A stretch of 64,000 nt of DNA from Aeromicrobium duanguangcaii (GTDB taxonomy: Bacteria; Actinomycetota; Actinomycetes; Propionibacteriales; Nocardioidaceae): contig NZ_CP101990.1 in assembly GCF_024508295.1 (NCBI RefSeq), positions 744,001 through 808,000 of the forward strand, given 5' to 3'. The notes below the pieces were generated by a model. That model was not told the DNA's origin and did not search any database. It saw nothing but the letters and a program-made list of their open reading frames with translations. Of this stretch, positions 50,216 through 61,157 are shown piece after piece (the stretch's first letter is position 1; every line of letters begins with the position of its first letter). The position numbers were made by a program, and so were the translations under genes.

Positions 50216-51145
50216 GTGTCCGAGAACTCCCCCCTGATCGAGGCACCGAAGCGTCGCGGTCGCGCGATCGCCCTGGCCGTCGCCGTGCTCGTCGTCGTCG
50301 GCGCCCTGGTCGCCTTCGCCCTGACCCGCGGTGACGACTCCGCCGGCGCCGACCTGGAGAAGGTCAAGCTCGGCGTGGTCGGCGCGAGCGACCCGTACTG
50401 GAAGACGCTGAAGGACGAGGCCAAGGAGGGGGGCATCGACCTGGAGGTCGTCGACTTCGCGGACTACCCGCAGCCCAACCCCTCGCTGACCGAGGGCGAG
50501 ATCGACATCAACCAGTTCCAGCACATCGTCTACCTGGCCGACTACAACGTCGCGAACGACCAGGACCTGACGCCGATCGGCTCCACCGCGATCTACCCGC
50601 TGGGCCTGTACTCGCAGAAGGTCGACTCGGTCGACGAGATCAAGGCCGGCGACACGGTCGTCGTCCCCGACGACGACAGCAACCAGGCGCGCGCGCTGGG
50701 CATCCTGCAGTCCGCCGGGCTGATCAAGCTCAAGGACGGCGGCTCGATCTTCTCGACGCTCGCCGACATCGACAAGGACGCCTCGAAGGTCAAGGTCAAG
50801 GCGATCAAGGCCGACCTGACGCCCACCTCGCTGCCCGACGTGGCCGCCGCGATCGTCAACAACGACTTCGTCGAGAAGGCCGGCCTGAAGTTCGAGGACG
50901 CCATCGCGAAGGACGACCCGTCCGACCCGAACGCGGTCCCGTACATCAACATCTTCGCCGTCCGCGCCGAGGACAAGGACAACGCGACCTACGCCAAGCT
51001 GGTCGAGATCTACCAGAACAGCAAGCTGGTCCAGGACGGCGTGCAGGAGATCGCCGGCGGCACGGCGCAGCTGCTCACGACTCCGGTCGCCGACCTCGAG
51101 GCCTCGCTGGCCAAGGTCGAGGCGGACACCCGCGCGCAGGGCTGA
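50216..51145 (+). CDS. metQ: methionine ABC transporter substrate-binding protein (MetQ/NlpA family)
   Basis: A 309-residue protein from GTG 50216, preceded by AAAGGAA. The binding domain reads KVKLGVVGASDPYWKTLKDEAKEGGIDLEVVDFADYPQPNPSLTEGEIDINQFQHIVYL, the standard MetQ pattern. Unlike most Gram-positive MetQ lipoproteins it has no lipobox cysteine; instead RRGRAIALAVAVLVVVGALVAFALTRG forms a membrane anchor. It is followed directly by metN and metI. Confidence 0.9.
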   Translation: MSENSPLIEAPKRRGRAIALAVAVLVVVGALVAFALTRGDDSAGADLEKVKLGVVGASDPYWKTLKDEAKEGGIDLEVVDFADYPQPNPSLTEGEIDINQFQHIVYLADYNVANDQDLTPIGSTAIYPLGLYSQKVDSVDEIKAGDTVVVPDDDSNQARALGILQSAGLIKLKDGGSIFSTLADIDKDASKVKVKAIKADLTPTSLPDVAAAIVNNDFVEKAGLKFEDAIAKDDPSDPNAVPYINIFAVRAEDKDNATYAKLVEIYQNSKLVQDGVQEIAGGTAQLLTTPVADLEASLAKVEADTRAQG

Positions 51146-51147
51146 CG

Positions 51148-52167
51148 ATGGCACTGGTCGAGCTGCGTGACGTCCACAAGACGTTCGCGCCCACGAAACG
51201 CGGAGGCGCGCCGATCGAGGCGGTCCGAGGGGTCTCCCTCGACGTCGAGGCAGGCGAGATCCACGCCATCGTCGGCTACTCCGGCGCGGGCAAGTCCACC
51301 CTGGTGCGACTCGTCAACGCCCTCGAGCAGCCCACGTCCGGCACGGTGACGGTGGACGGCACGCGGCTCGACCAGCTGGGGGAGCGGGACCTGCGCCGGG
51401 TGCGGCAGGGGATCGGCATGATCTTCCAGCAGTTCAACCTCATGCGGTCGCGCACCGTGTGGGGGAACCTGGAGTTCCCGCTGAAGCTGGCGGGCGTCGA
51501 CCCGGCCGAGCGCCAGCGGCGCATCTCCGAGCTGCTGCACTTCGTCGGCCTGGCCGACAAGGCGCACGCCTACCCCGAGCAGCTCTCGGGCGGGCAGAAG
51601 CAGCGCGTCGGCATCGCCCGGGCGCTGGCGACGAACCCGTCCATCCTGTTGGCGGACGAGTCGACCAGCGCCCTGGACCCCGACACCACGCGCGAGGTCC
51701 TCGGCCTGCTGCGCAAGGTGAACGACGAGCTGGGCATCACGATCATCGTCATCACGCACGAGATGGACGTCGTGCGGACGCTGGCGCACAAGGTCAGCGT
51801 CATGGAGGCGGGCCGGGTGGTCGAGAGCGGTCCGGTCATCGACATCTTCGCGCGCCCCCGCGAGCAGGTGACGAAGCGGTTCGTCAGCACGCTCGTCGAC
51901 GAGGTCCCCCAGGGGGCCGAGCTCGAGGCGTTGCGGCGCCAGTTCGAGGGCCGCCTCATCGTCGTGGACGTCGAGGGGCACACCAGCCAGTCCGACGTGT
52001 TCACGGCGCTGGCGACCCGCGGTCTGTCCGTCGAGGTCGTCCAGGGTGGCGTGAACCGCGTCGGCCCGGCGGTCTTCGGCCACGTGACCCTGGCGGTCCG
52101 CGGCGAGGGAGTGGACGACGCGGTGGCCGAGGTCGGTCGCCTCGAGGGCGTGGAGGTGCTCGCATGA
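51148..52167 (+). CDS. metN: methionine ABC transporter ATP-binding protein
   Basis: A 339-residue ATPase: Walker [25 protein letters not shown]-loop MIFQQFNLMRSRTVWGNLEFPLKLAGV, signature LSGGQKQRVGIARALATNP, Walker B ILLADESTSALDP, switch His VITHEMDVV. The C-terminal about 80 residues form the NIL/ACT-like domain with which MetN senses methionine for trans-inhibition. The stop overlaps the metI start. Confidence 0.93.
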   Translation: MALVELRDVHKTFAPTKRGGAPIEAVRGVSLDVEAGEIHAIVGYSGAGKSTLVRLVNALEQPTSGTVTVDGTRLDQLGERDLRRVRQGIGMIFQQFNLMRSRTVWGNLEFPLKLAGVDPAERQRRISELLHFVGLADKAHAYPEQLSGGQKQRVGIARALATNPSILLADESTSALDPDTTREVLGLLRKVNDELGITIIVITHEMDVVRTLAHKVSVMEAGRVVESGPVIDIFARPREQVTKRFVSTLVDEVPQGAELEALRRQFEGRLIVVDVEGHTSQSDVFTALATRGLSVEVVQGGVNRVGPAVFGHVTLAVRGEGVDDAVAEVGRLEGVEVLA

Positions 52168-52835
52168 TCAGCCAGGACACCAACCTGCCCGAGCTGTGGT
52201 CGCTCATCGGGACAGCGACGTGGGAGACCGTCTACATGGTCGCGATCACGGTCGCGATCGGCGGCTTCCTGGGCCTGTGCGTGGGACTCGCGCTCTACGC
52301 GACGCGTTCGGGCGGGCTGTTCGCGAACCGGGTCGCGTTCACGCTGCTGAACCTCGTGGTCAACTTCTTCCGGCCCATCCCGTTCGTCATCTTCATCGCG
52401 ACGGTGCAGCCGCTGGCCCGTCTCGTGGTGGGCATCGGCATCGGCAACAAGGCGATCATCTTCGCGATGACGCTGGCCGCGATGTTCGGCATCGCCCGCA
52501 TCGTCGAGCAGAACCTCGTGACCGTCGACGCCGGCGTCATCGAGGCCGCGCGGTCGATGGGCGCCAGCCGGCTGCGCATCCTCACGACCGTCGTCGTGCC
52601 GGAGGCGCTCGGCCCGCTGATCCTGGGCTACACCTTCGCCTTCGTCGCGATCGTCGACATGAGCGCGATCGCCGGCGCGATCGGCGCCGGCGGCCTGGGC
52701 AACTTCGCCCTGCAGTACGGCTACCGCCAGTTCGACACCGTCGTCACGTGGACGGTCGTCCTGATCATCGTGGTGTTCGTCCAGCTGGGCCAGTTCCTCG
52801 GCAACACCGCGGCCCGCCGCGTCCTGCGCTACTGA
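52164..52835 (+). CDS. metI: methionine ABC transporter permease
   Basis: A 223-residue five-helix permease. ETVYMVAITVAIGGFLGLCVGLALY and NLVVNFFRPIPFVIFIATVQPLARLVVGIGIG are MetI family motifs, and the EAA loop is VDAGVIEAARSMGASRLRILTTVVVPEAL. The ATG at 52164 overlaps the metN stop by 4 nt. Confidence 0.93.
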   Translation: MISQDTNLPELWSLIGTATWETVYMVAITVAIGGFLGLCVGLALYATRSGGLFANRVAFTLLNLVVNFFRPIPFVIFIATVQPLARLVVGIGIGNKAIIFAMTLAAMFGIARIVEQNLVTVDAGVIEAARSMGASRLRILTTVVVPEALGPLILGYTFAFVAIVDMSAIAGAIGAGGLGNFALQYGYRQFDTVVTWTVVLIIVVFVQLGQFLGNTAARRVLRY

Positions 52836-52862
52836 CGGACCCCACCGGGGCTCCGACGCCAC

Positions 52863-52899
52863 GGATCTCGTTGCGGGCGCGGACCGCATCGTGAGATCC
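52863..52899 (+). terminator. hairpin after metQNI
   Basis: GGATCTC (52863-52869) pairs with GAGATCC (52893-52899), and an inner TGCGG/CCGCA extends the stem across a small internal loop. It lies 28 bp after the metI stop. No T tract follows, so termination is likely but not certain. Confidence 0.45.
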
Positions 52900-52970
52900 C
52901 TGGAAACTGTCGGAGGCGCGTGACTGACTGGAGTCCTGCCTGCACGAGTGGACGTATGGAGGTGACCGTC

Positions 52971-53363
52971 ATGATCGAGCCGATTCGCCGGCCGGTCTCG
53001 CAGCTGCGAGCCGGCGACCTGATCGCTCCGGACGATGGTGGGGACGTCTATGTCGTGTGCGCGATCTCCCAGCCGGTCGGCACGAGCCGCCGCGCCGAGC
53101 TCGTCGATGCCCTGACCGGCGAGGCCGGCCGCTGCGTGCTCCTCCCGCTGCACGACGCGGTGCTGACGGTGCCGGGCACCGCCCGGTGGATCCGTGTGCC
53201 GGGGTCCGACGGTCCGCCGGCCCACGTCCTCGTGGGTCCGCAGTTCGCCCTGCCCGAGGGGACCGGCGCCGAGGCATTCGGGGTCGAGATCGACCTGCTG
53301 AGCCGTCCAGGCTGGGAGGAGCTCCTGCGGGGTGCGCCGCTGGTGACGGCCGAGGCCGCCTGA
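52971..53363 (+). CDS. hypothetical 130-residue protein
   Basis: ATG 52971 is chosen because GGAGGTG lies 7 bases upstream; an in-frame start at 52920 has no such site. The sequence (RRPVSQLRAGDLIAPDDGGDVYVVCAISQPVG, then ARWIRVPGSDGPPAHVLVGPQFALP) is soluble and looks like a small beta-rich domain. No family is recognised and the neighbours give no clue. Confidence 0.65.
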   Translation: MIEPIRRPVSQLRAGDLIAPDDGGDVYVVCAISQPVGTSRRAELVDALTGEAGRCVLLPLHDAVLTVPGTARWIRVPGSDGPPAHVLVGPQFALPEGTGAEAFGVEIDLLSRPGWEELLRGAPLVTAEAA

Positions 53364-53367
53364 ACCG

Positions 53368-53937
53368 TCAGAGGAAGTCGCGCGGGTCGAACTCGTCGAT
53401 CGGGATGACCTTGATGCGCGGCAGCTCGACGGTGAAGGCGTCCACGTCGTGCTCGAGGTCGAAGCACTCCAGGCCGCGAGGGACGAGCGCGGCGAACCGA
53501 GAGTTCCGGAACTCCTCGAAGCCCAGGACCGCGACGCGGCGGCTGCCCTGGACCAGCGCCTCGACCTGCGGCACGAAGTCGCCGTCGTTGCTGGCCAGCA
53601 TGACGTCGGCATCGCGGCGCGCGATCTCCTCCAGCGTGCGCTGGATGGCCAGGTCGACGACCTTCTGGTCGGGCGTGCCCGACAGCGGCACCGGCCGGTA
53701 GCCGATCGAGGTCAGCGCCTGGACGAACGGCATCGGCAGCTCGGTGTCGACCGCGAGGAAGAACAGGCCCTGCACGGGCTGGTCCCAGACCTTCTCGGCG
53801 AACCGCAGCAACCGGTCCCACCGCGGGCGCTCCTGCGGCTGGGGGCGGCGGCCCAGGATGGACATGCCGAGGGTGGCGTCGATGTTCTCACCGTCGACCA
53901 GCAGGTAGGTCAGGGCGCCGGGCGCGATGTCGTTCAC
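53368..53937 (-). CDS. NYN-domain (LabA-like PIN-fold) protein
   Basis: A 189-residue protein from GTG 53937. LTYLLVDGENIDATLG, KVVDLAIQRTLEEIARRDADVMLASNDGDFVPQVEALVQGSRRVAVLGFEEFRNSRFAAL contains the aspartates (VDGEN, VDLAI, SNDGDF) expected of an active NYN ribonuclease. Its target is unknown; NYN proteins often take part in RNA processing or degradation. Confidence 0.87.
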   Translation of the reverse strand: MNDIAPGALTYLLVDGENIDATLGMSILGRRPQPQERPRWDRLLRFAEKVWDQPVQGLFFLAVDTELPMPFVQALTSIGYRPVPLSGTPDQKVVDLAIQRTLEEIARRDADVMLASNDGDFVPQVEALVQGSRRVAVLGFEEFRNSRFAALVPRGLECFDLEHDVDAFTVELPRIKVIPIDEFDPRDFL

Positions 53938-54018
53938 GGGTCGACCCTACGCGGAGTGGGACGAAGGCGGGAAAACACCTGCGCGATCGCGAGGGTTCCG
54001 CTTAGCGTTGGTCGCTCC

Positions 54019-55215
54019 ATGCACATGCGCCCCATCCTCCTCAGCGCCCTGGCTCTCGTCACCCTCTTCGCCGGGTTGTCGACGGCTCCCGCTCACGCCG
54101 CACCCCGAGTCGGTCTCGTGCAGGCCGTCGGCGTCACGGCCACCTCCGTCACGCTCACGTGGCCGAAGTACCGGGGCGCGAAGACGTACCGGGTGCAGCG
54201 CGCGGCCAACTACGCCTTCACGAAGGGCGTCCGCACGGTCAAGGCCAAGCGGACTCGGGCCACCGTGCGCGGCCTGCGCCCCGGCGTCGAGTACTGCTTC
54301 AAGGTGCGTGCCTACAACCGCAAGGGCAGGCACGTCGCGACGAGCGCCCGCACCTGCAAGCCGACCGCCGCGATCTCCGTGCCGAGCCGGGGCGCCACCG
54401 TCAGCACCCTGACCTACAACATCTGCTCGAAGGCCTGCGACTCGAGCAAGGAGGCGTGGTGGGCCGGGATGAAGCCGTGGGCGCAACGACGACCCGTCGT
54501 GACCCGGACCGTCCTGGGCTCGGGCGCCGACGTGATCGCGCTGCAGGAGTCGTCCGGCTGGCGCACCGTCGCTGCCGACCTCCGGCCCACCTACACGGCC
54601 GTGCCGGACTTCGGCCACTACCAGACCTCCAGCCTGCTCTTCCGGACGTCGCGGTTCGACCAGGTCATGGTCACCGAGACGACGCCCCGTGCCGCCACGA
54701 TCGAGCTCGGGAACGGACGCCGGGCGACCTGGTCCGAGCTCCGCGACCAGCGGACGGGCAAGCGCACGATCTTCGTGTCCGCCCACCTCTCGCCGGACAA
54801 GAGCGCCGCGGCGAACCGGCGTCGCAAGGCCGAGACCCTCTCGCTGATGCGCCAGGTCGACGCGGCGAACACGAACCGCTCCCGCGTGGTCTACCTGGGG
54901 GACTTCAACTCCAACAAGTCCCGCGGCCGCGCCCAGGACACCCCGGCCCGCGTGATGGGCGGCGCCGGGTACCTCGATGCCTACGACCAGGCCCGGACGC
55001 TGTCGCGACCGAACTACAACAGCGGGACCAAGGGCGAGCTCAAGCCGGTGAAGTCGTACACGTGGGGCGACCACGTCGACAAGGTGTGGATCCGCAAGGG
55101 TGACGGCATCGGCGTCCTGTCGTGGGCGAACATCAACCCGCGCCGCGGCGCGAAGTACGCCGGTCCGGTCGGGTCCGACCACTGCCCGATCCGCGTGGTC
55201 CTGCGCCTGTCCTGA
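54019..55215 (+). CDS. secreted endonuclease/exonuclease/phosphatase-family protein with fibronectin type III domain
   Basis: A 398-residue protein with a signal peptide (MRPILLSALALVTLFAGLSTAPAHA). Residues about 33-120 are a fibronectin III domain (VTATSVTLTWPKYRGAKTYRVQ...VRGLRPGVEYCFKVRAYNRKG). The EEP domain has TLTYNIC, catalytic Glu in IALQES, VSAHLSP, YLGDFNSN and SDHCPIRVVL near the end. It is likely an extracellular DNase or phosphodiesterase; the substrate is unclear. Confidence 0.88.
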   Translation: MHMRPILLSALALVTLFAGLSTAPAHAAPRVGLVQAVGVTATSVTLTWPKYRGAKTYRVQRAANYAFTKGVRTVKAKRTRATVRGLRPGVEYCFKVRAYNRKGRHVATSARTCKPTAAISVPSRGATVSTLTYNICSKACDSSKEAWWAGMKPWAQRRPVVTRTVLGSGADVIALQESSGWRTVAADLRPTYTAVPDFGHYQTSSLLFRTSRFDQVMVTETTPRAATIELGNGRRATWSELRDQRTGKRTIFVSAHLSPDKSAAANRRRKAETLSLMRQVDAANTNRSRVVYLGDFNSNKSRGRAQDTPARVMGGAGYLDAYDQARTLSRPNYNSGTKGELKPVKSYTWGDHVDKVWIRKGDGIGVLSWANINPRRGAKYAGPVGSDHCPIRVVLRLS

Positions 55216-55228
55216 CCGCGGACACGAC

Positions 55229-55258
55229 GACGCCCCCGGGAGTGATCCCGGGGGCGTC
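55229..55258. terminator. bidirectional terminator between EEP gene and katG
   Basis: Perfect 13-bp stem, GACGCCCCCGGGA (55229-55241) and its complement (55246-55258), with a GTGA loop, between convergent genes. The stem is very GC-rich; T runs are absent, as is common in actinobacteria. Confidence 0.75.
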
Positions 55259-55273
55259 GATCGTTCAGCGGAC

Positions 55274-57929
<2,656 letters not shown>

Positions 57930-57946
57930 GACGCCCACCCTACCCT

Positions 57947-57967
57947 TTTCTTGAATCAATCAAGAAA
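57947..57967. promoter_or_regulatory. FurA operator
   Basis: TTTCTTGA-ATCAA-TCAAGAAA is a perfect inverted repeat with 8-bp arms, 17 bp upstream of furA. It matches the expected form and place of a FurA autoregulatory site covering the promoter of furA-katG, in an AT-rich patch that stands out from the surroundings. Confidence 0.78.
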
Positions 57968-58032
57968 GCGGGGTCGGCCCGGCGAGCCCATCCGTGGTTT
58001 GCTGGAAGCCCGCCACCGTGAGGAGATCACCC

Positions 58033-58470
58033 ATGCCGCTGACCGGAGAGCACGAACCCAGCACGTCCGAGTGGGCGCGCACCCAGGCCGAGACGTACGA
58101 GGCCACGGGAGGCCGCGAGGCCAACCTGCTCAAGGGGGTGCCGATCATCGTGCTGACGAGCGTGGGCTCCAAGTCCGGCAAGCTGCGCAAGACCGCGCTG
58201 ATGCGCGTCGAACACGACGGCGACTACGCCGTCGTCGCGTCCAAGGGCGGCGCCCCCGACCACCCGGCCTGGTACTGGAACCTGGTGAAGAACCCGCACG
58301 TCGAGCTGCAGGACGGCGAGGTCAAGCGCGACTACCGCGCCCGCCAGCTCGAGGGCGACGAGTACGCCACGTGGTGGGAGCGCTCCGTGGCCGTGTGGCC
58401 GGACTACGCCGAGTACCAGAAGAAGACCGACCGTCAGATCCCCGTCTTCGTGCTGGAGCCGATCGCCTGA
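58033..58470 (+). CDS. DUF385/DDN-family deazaflavin-dependent oxidoreductase
   Basis: A 145-residue protein; GAGGAG precedes ATG 58033. [67 protein letters not shown] is diagnostic of the F420-dependent nitroreductase (DDN) group. It would reduce substrates with F420H2; the physiological substrate is not known. Actinobacterial F420 use is implied. Confidence 0.92.
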   Translation: MPLTGEHEPSTSEWARTQAETYEATGGREANLLKGVPIIVLTSVGSKSGKLRKTALMRVEHDGDYAVVASKGGAPDHPAWYWNLVKNPHVELQDGEVKRDYRARQLEGDEYATWWERSVAVWPDYAEYQKKTDRQIPVFVLEPIA

Positions 58471-58473
58471 GGG

Positions 58474-58556
58474 TGCCGGTGACAGGACTTGAACCTGCAC
58501 GCCCGTGAGGACACCAGGACCTAAACCTGGCGCGTCTACCGTTCCGCCACACCGGC
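58474..58556 (-). tRNA. tRNA-Leu (anticodon TAG)
   Basis: The minus strand reads GCCGGTG...CACCGGC (7-bp acceptor stem), the anticodon loop GTTTAGG with anticodon TAG, a long variable arm (TGTCCTCACGGGCG) expected of a class II tRNA, and GGTTCAAGTCC in the T arm. The discriminator is A and CCA is not encoded. It decodes CTA and possibly other CTN codons. Confidence 0.95.
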
Positions 58557-58585
58557 AACGGGCATGAGTCTAGGCTCGCCGGCGC

Positions 58586-59062
58586 TCAGGCAGCGTCGAG
58601 GCCCAGATCGCGACGCAGCTTGGCGACGTGGCCCGTGGCCTTGACGTTGTACTGCGCCAGTTCGACCTTGCCCTCGGCGTCGATCACGAACGTCGAGCGG
58701 ATGACGCCCTGGACGACCTTGCCGTAGAGCTTCTTCTCGCCGAAGGCGCCGTAGGCCGTCAGGACCGACTTGTCGGGGTCCGAGAGCAGCGTGATCGTGA
58801 GGCCGTCGCGCTCGCGGAACTTCGCCAGCTTCTCGGGCTGGTCGGGGCTGATGCCGAGCACGGTCAGGCCCTCGGCCTGCAGCCGGTCGATCGAGTCGCT
58901 GAAGTCGCACGCCTGCTTCGTGCACCCCGGAGTCATCGCCGCGGGGTAGAAGTAGACGATCACGCGCTGGCCCCGAAGGTCCGAGAGCGTGACCTCGTTC
59001 CCGTCGTCGGTCGGGAGGGTGAAGTCGGGAGCCGTGTCGCCGGGCTGCAGTCGGGTCGTCAT
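58586..59062 (-). CDS. bcp: thioredoxin-dependent thiol peroxidase (Bcp/PrxQ)
   Basis: A 158-residue peroxiredoxin. The peroxidatic Cys47 lies in AMTPGCTKQACDF and the resolving Cys52 is five residues later, the atypical two-Cys pattern of Bcp. GDTAPDFTLPTDDGNEVTLSDLRGQRVIVYFYP is the family N-terminus. It reduces H2O2 and organic hydroperoxides in the cytosol. It is divergent from the DUF3618 operon. Confidence 0.94.
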   Translation of the reverse strand: MTTRLQPGDTAPDFTLPTDDGNEVTLSDLRGQRVIVYFYPAAMTPGCTKQACDFSDSIDRLQAEGLTVLGISPDQPEKLAKFRERDGLTITLLSDPDKSVLTAYGAFGEKKLYGKVVQGVIRSTFVIDAEGKVELAQYNVKATGHVAKLRRDLGLDAA

Positions 59063-59108
59063 GGGCACTATCCTGACAAGGCACCCCGCACCGATCGAGA
59101 GGACTCCC

Positions 59109-59378
59109 GTGGCACGAGGACATGCCGAACCCGTCCAGGCGTCTCCCGACGAGATCGTCGACGAGCTGGAAGTGCTCCTGAGTCGGCTCAGCGACAACGT
59201 CGACGAGCTGGTCGATCGCGTCAAGCCCGCCAACGTCGTCAAGCGACAGGTCGAGCGCGTGAAGGAGTACTTCGTCGACGAGGAGACCGGCCCGCGCTTC
59301 GAGCACATCGTGCCCGTCGTCGTCGGCACCGTCGCCACGATCGCCGGACTCGCGGTGCTGCGTCGACTCCTGAACTGA
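59109..59378 (+). CDS. DUF3618-like small membrane protein
   Basis: An 89-residue protein from GTG 59109. SPDEIVDELEVLLSRLSDNVDELVDRVKPANVVKRQVERVKEYFVDE is a predicted coiled region typical of DUF3618, followed by one membrane helix (IVPVVVGTVATIAGLAVL) and a short basic end. It opens a four-gene unit in which every junction overlaps. Confidence 0.8.
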   Translation: MARGHAEPVQASPDEIVDELEVLLSRLSDNVDELVDRVKPANVVKRQVERVKEYFVDEETGPRFEHIVPVVVGTVATIAGLAVLRRLLN

Positions 59379-59698
59379 TGGACGCCAAGCTCCCGATCCG
59401 GATGCTGCACGACCGGCTCCTCGTGTCCTTGGACACCGAGGCCGGCGACCGACGCTCGTCCGGAGGCATCGTCATCCCGGCCACCGCGGCCCTGGGCCGG
59501 CGGTTGGCCTGGGCTCGGGTCCAGGCCGTCGGGTCCCAGGTCCGCGCCGTCGAGGTGGGCGACCGCGTCCTGTTCGACCCCGAGGACCGCGCCGAGGTCG
59601 AGGTCCGGGGCGAGAGCTTCATCCTGCTGCGCGAACGCGACCTGCACGCCGTCGCGTCGGAGCGCATCGACGAGGGCCAGACCGGCCTCTATCTGTGA
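59378..59698 (+). CDS. GroES-like (Cpn10) protein
   Basis: A 106-residue co-chaperonin-fold protein: IRMLHDRLLVSLDTEAGDRRSSGGIVIPATA contains a mobile-loop equivalent with the hydrophobic IVI that contacts GroEL, and VGDRVLFDPEDRAEVEVRGESFILLRERDL matches the GroES core. No groEL is adjacent; it sits between DUF3618 and FUSC membrane genes, so it is a paralogue rather than the main groES. Its start overlaps the previous stop by one base. Confidence 0.82.
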   Translation: MDAKLPIRMLHDRLLVSLDTEAGDRRSSGGIVIPATAALGRRLAWARVQAVGSQVRAVEVGDRVLFDPEDRAEVEVRGESFILLRERDLHAVASERIDEGQTGLYL

Positions 59699-60813
59699 TG
59701 AGCGGCGACCGGCTCCCCTTCCGCCGGTTGCGCCTGCCACGTCCTGAGGTCACGATCCGCGAGCGGTTGGGCCGGGTCCGCGAGAACTGGCGCCTGCTGT
59801 TGCGACTGGCCGTCGCCACCGGCGGCGCGTTCACGATCGCGACGTACCTGCTCGGCCATGCTCAGGCGTTCTTCGCCCCCATCGCCGCCGTCATCACGAT
59901 GATGGGCGGGGCGGGGCGCCGCCAGCGCGTCGTCTTCGAGCTGGTGCTGGGCGTGGCCTTCGGGGTGCTGGTCGCCGAGCTGCTCATCCTGCTCATCGGC
60001 CGCGGTGGCTGGCAGATGGCCCTGGTCGCGTCCCTGACGGCGATCGTCGCGATGCTGTTCAACCTGCGCGGCATGGCGCTGACGCAAGCGATCAACTCCG
60101 GGGTGCTGCTGGCGGCCATTGTGCCGGTGGCGGGTCACGCCACCCCCGCCGTCACGCGCTTCACCGACGCGTTGATCGGGGGCATGTGCGGCTTCGTGAT
60201 GATGCTGGTCCTGCCGCGCAACACCAAGCGCGACATCGACGCGAGCCTGCAGCAGCTGCTGAGGGGCCTGGCGGACGTCCTCGACAAGATCGCGCAGGCC
60301 ATGCGCACGGACGACGCCGCCCTGGCGGACGCCGCCCTGACCGAGGCCCGCGACACGCAGCCGATCATCGAGTCCCTGTACTCCACGGCGGCCAACGTCA
60401 GCGAGATCGCGCGGCTGGCGCCGCTGCGCTGGAGCCAGCGGGCCGACATCGAGCGCTACGCCGGCAGCGTCGACGACCTCGACAACGCGATGCGCGACGC
60501 ACGGGTGCTGGCCCGGCGGGTGGCGGCCATGCTGCGCCACGACGAGAAGGTGCCCACGGGGTTGACGGACGCCGTCGAGATCCTCATCCACGCCGTGCAG
60601 ATCTACGGCGACGAGTTCGCCTCGGCCGTCGACCTCGCCCGGGCCAACGACCGCCTCGTCGAGGCGTCGGACCTGGCCATGCGCGCCCTGCCGGGACGAC
60701 TCACGGTGAACACCGCATCGGTGGCCGCGCAGGTGCGGTCCCTGGCAGCCGATCTGCTGATGGCCGGGGGAGTGCCCCGCACCGCACTCGACGACATCCT
60801 GGACGTGGACTGA
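59698..60813 (+). CDS. FUSC-family (aromatic acid exporter-like) membrane protein
   Basis: A 371-residue protein with about six N-terminal helices (LLRLAVATGGAFTIATYLLG, FFAPIAAVITMMGGAGRRQRVVFELVLGVAFGVLVAELLILLIG, VMMLVLPRN) and a long cytoplasmic helical domain from about residue 175. This is the FUSC/ArAE layout, proteins proposed to export aromatic acids. The start overlaps the GroES-like stop by one base. Confidence 0.85.
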   Translation: MSGDRLPFRRLRLPRPEVTIRERLGRVRENWRLLLRLAVATGGAFTIATYLLGHAQAFFAPIAAVITMMGGAGRRQRVVFELVLGVAFGVLVAELLILLIGRGGWQMALVASLTAIVAMLFNLRGMALTQAINSGVLLAAIVPVAGHATPAVTRFTDALIGGMCGFVMMLVLPRNTKRDIDASLQQLLRGLADVLDKIAQAMRTDDAALADAALTEARDTQPIIESLYSTAANVSEIARLAPLRWSQRADIERYAGSVDDLDNAMRDARVLARRVAAMLRHDEKVPTGLTDAVEILIHAVQIYGDEFASAVDLARANDRLVEASDLAMRALPGRLTVNTASVAAQVRSLAADLLMAGGVPRTALDDILDVD

Positions 60814-60929
60814 TGGAACCTCGACATCTGCTGGCCCAGCTGCGCAAACGGCTGGCCGACCTGGCGCGCGACGGCGAATCCGACGCATCCTCAGAATCCG
60901 AGGACGAGACCTCGACAGAGGACGACTGA
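60813..60929 (+). CDS. 38-residue peptide ending the FUSC operon
   Basis: ATG 60813 overlaps the FUSC stop (TGATG). The peptide has a basic helical half (EPRHLLAQLRKRLADLARDG) and an acidic serine-rich end (ESDASSESEDETSTEDD). The stop-start overlap matches the other junctions in this operon, so it is probably translated. No family recognised. Confidence 0.55.
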   Translation: MEPRHLLAQLRKRLADLARDGESDASSESEDETSTEDD

Positions 60930-60950
60930 GTCCCCTAGGGTCGTTCTCAG

Positions 60951-60966
60951 CACTTCGATCGAAGTG
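60951..60966. promoter_or_regulatory. 16-bp perfect palindrome upstream of the leader peptide
   Basis: CACTTCGATCGAAGTG reads the same on both strands. It lies 30 bp before the leader ATG and 21 bp after the preceding stop. It could be a protein operator for the leader transcript or part of the upstream operon's end. Confidence 0.5.
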
Positions 60967-60995
60967 ACGTGTCACACACACAGGAGGTGAGCCCC

Positions 60996-61058
60996 ATGAC
61001 GAACAAGAACGCCTTCCCGTTCGCCCCCGGGCACGCCTCCGTCGTGATGTTGACCTAG
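60996..61058 (+). CDS. 20-residue leader peptide of a putative attenuator
   Basis: ATG 60996 is preceded by AGGAGGTG, one of the strongest ribosome-binding sites in the window. It encodes MTNKNAFPFAPGHASVVMLT and a TAG stop. Just after the stop lies a small hairpin (GTCGA/TCGAC, 61058-61072) and then an intrinsic terminator. A strong start, very short length and downstream terminator indicate a cis-acting leader rather than a protein. It has no run of one amino acid's codons, so ribosome stalling on the nascent chain or by an antibiotic is likelier than amino acid attenuation. Family not recognised. Confidence 0.7.
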   Translation: MTNKNAFPFAPGHASVVMLT

Positions 61059-61084
61059 TCGATTCTGTCGACCTGTATCACCAG

Positions 61085-61119
61085 CCGCTTCGGACGCTCG
61101 TCCGAGGCGGTTTCTCTTT
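61085..61119 (+). terminator. intrinsic terminator behind the leader peptide
   Basis: CCGCTTCGGA (61085-61094) pairs with TCCGAGGCGG (61101-61110, one G-T pair) around a CGCTCG loop, followed by TTTCTCTTT. It lies 26 bp after the leader stop and 39 bp before the next gene. The leader segment CGCCTC (61034-61039) could compete for the right arm, a possible antiterminator. Confidence 0.75.
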
Positions 61120-61157
61120 GTGTCCACCCACCCGACGAATCAGAAAGGAGGCGCGTC

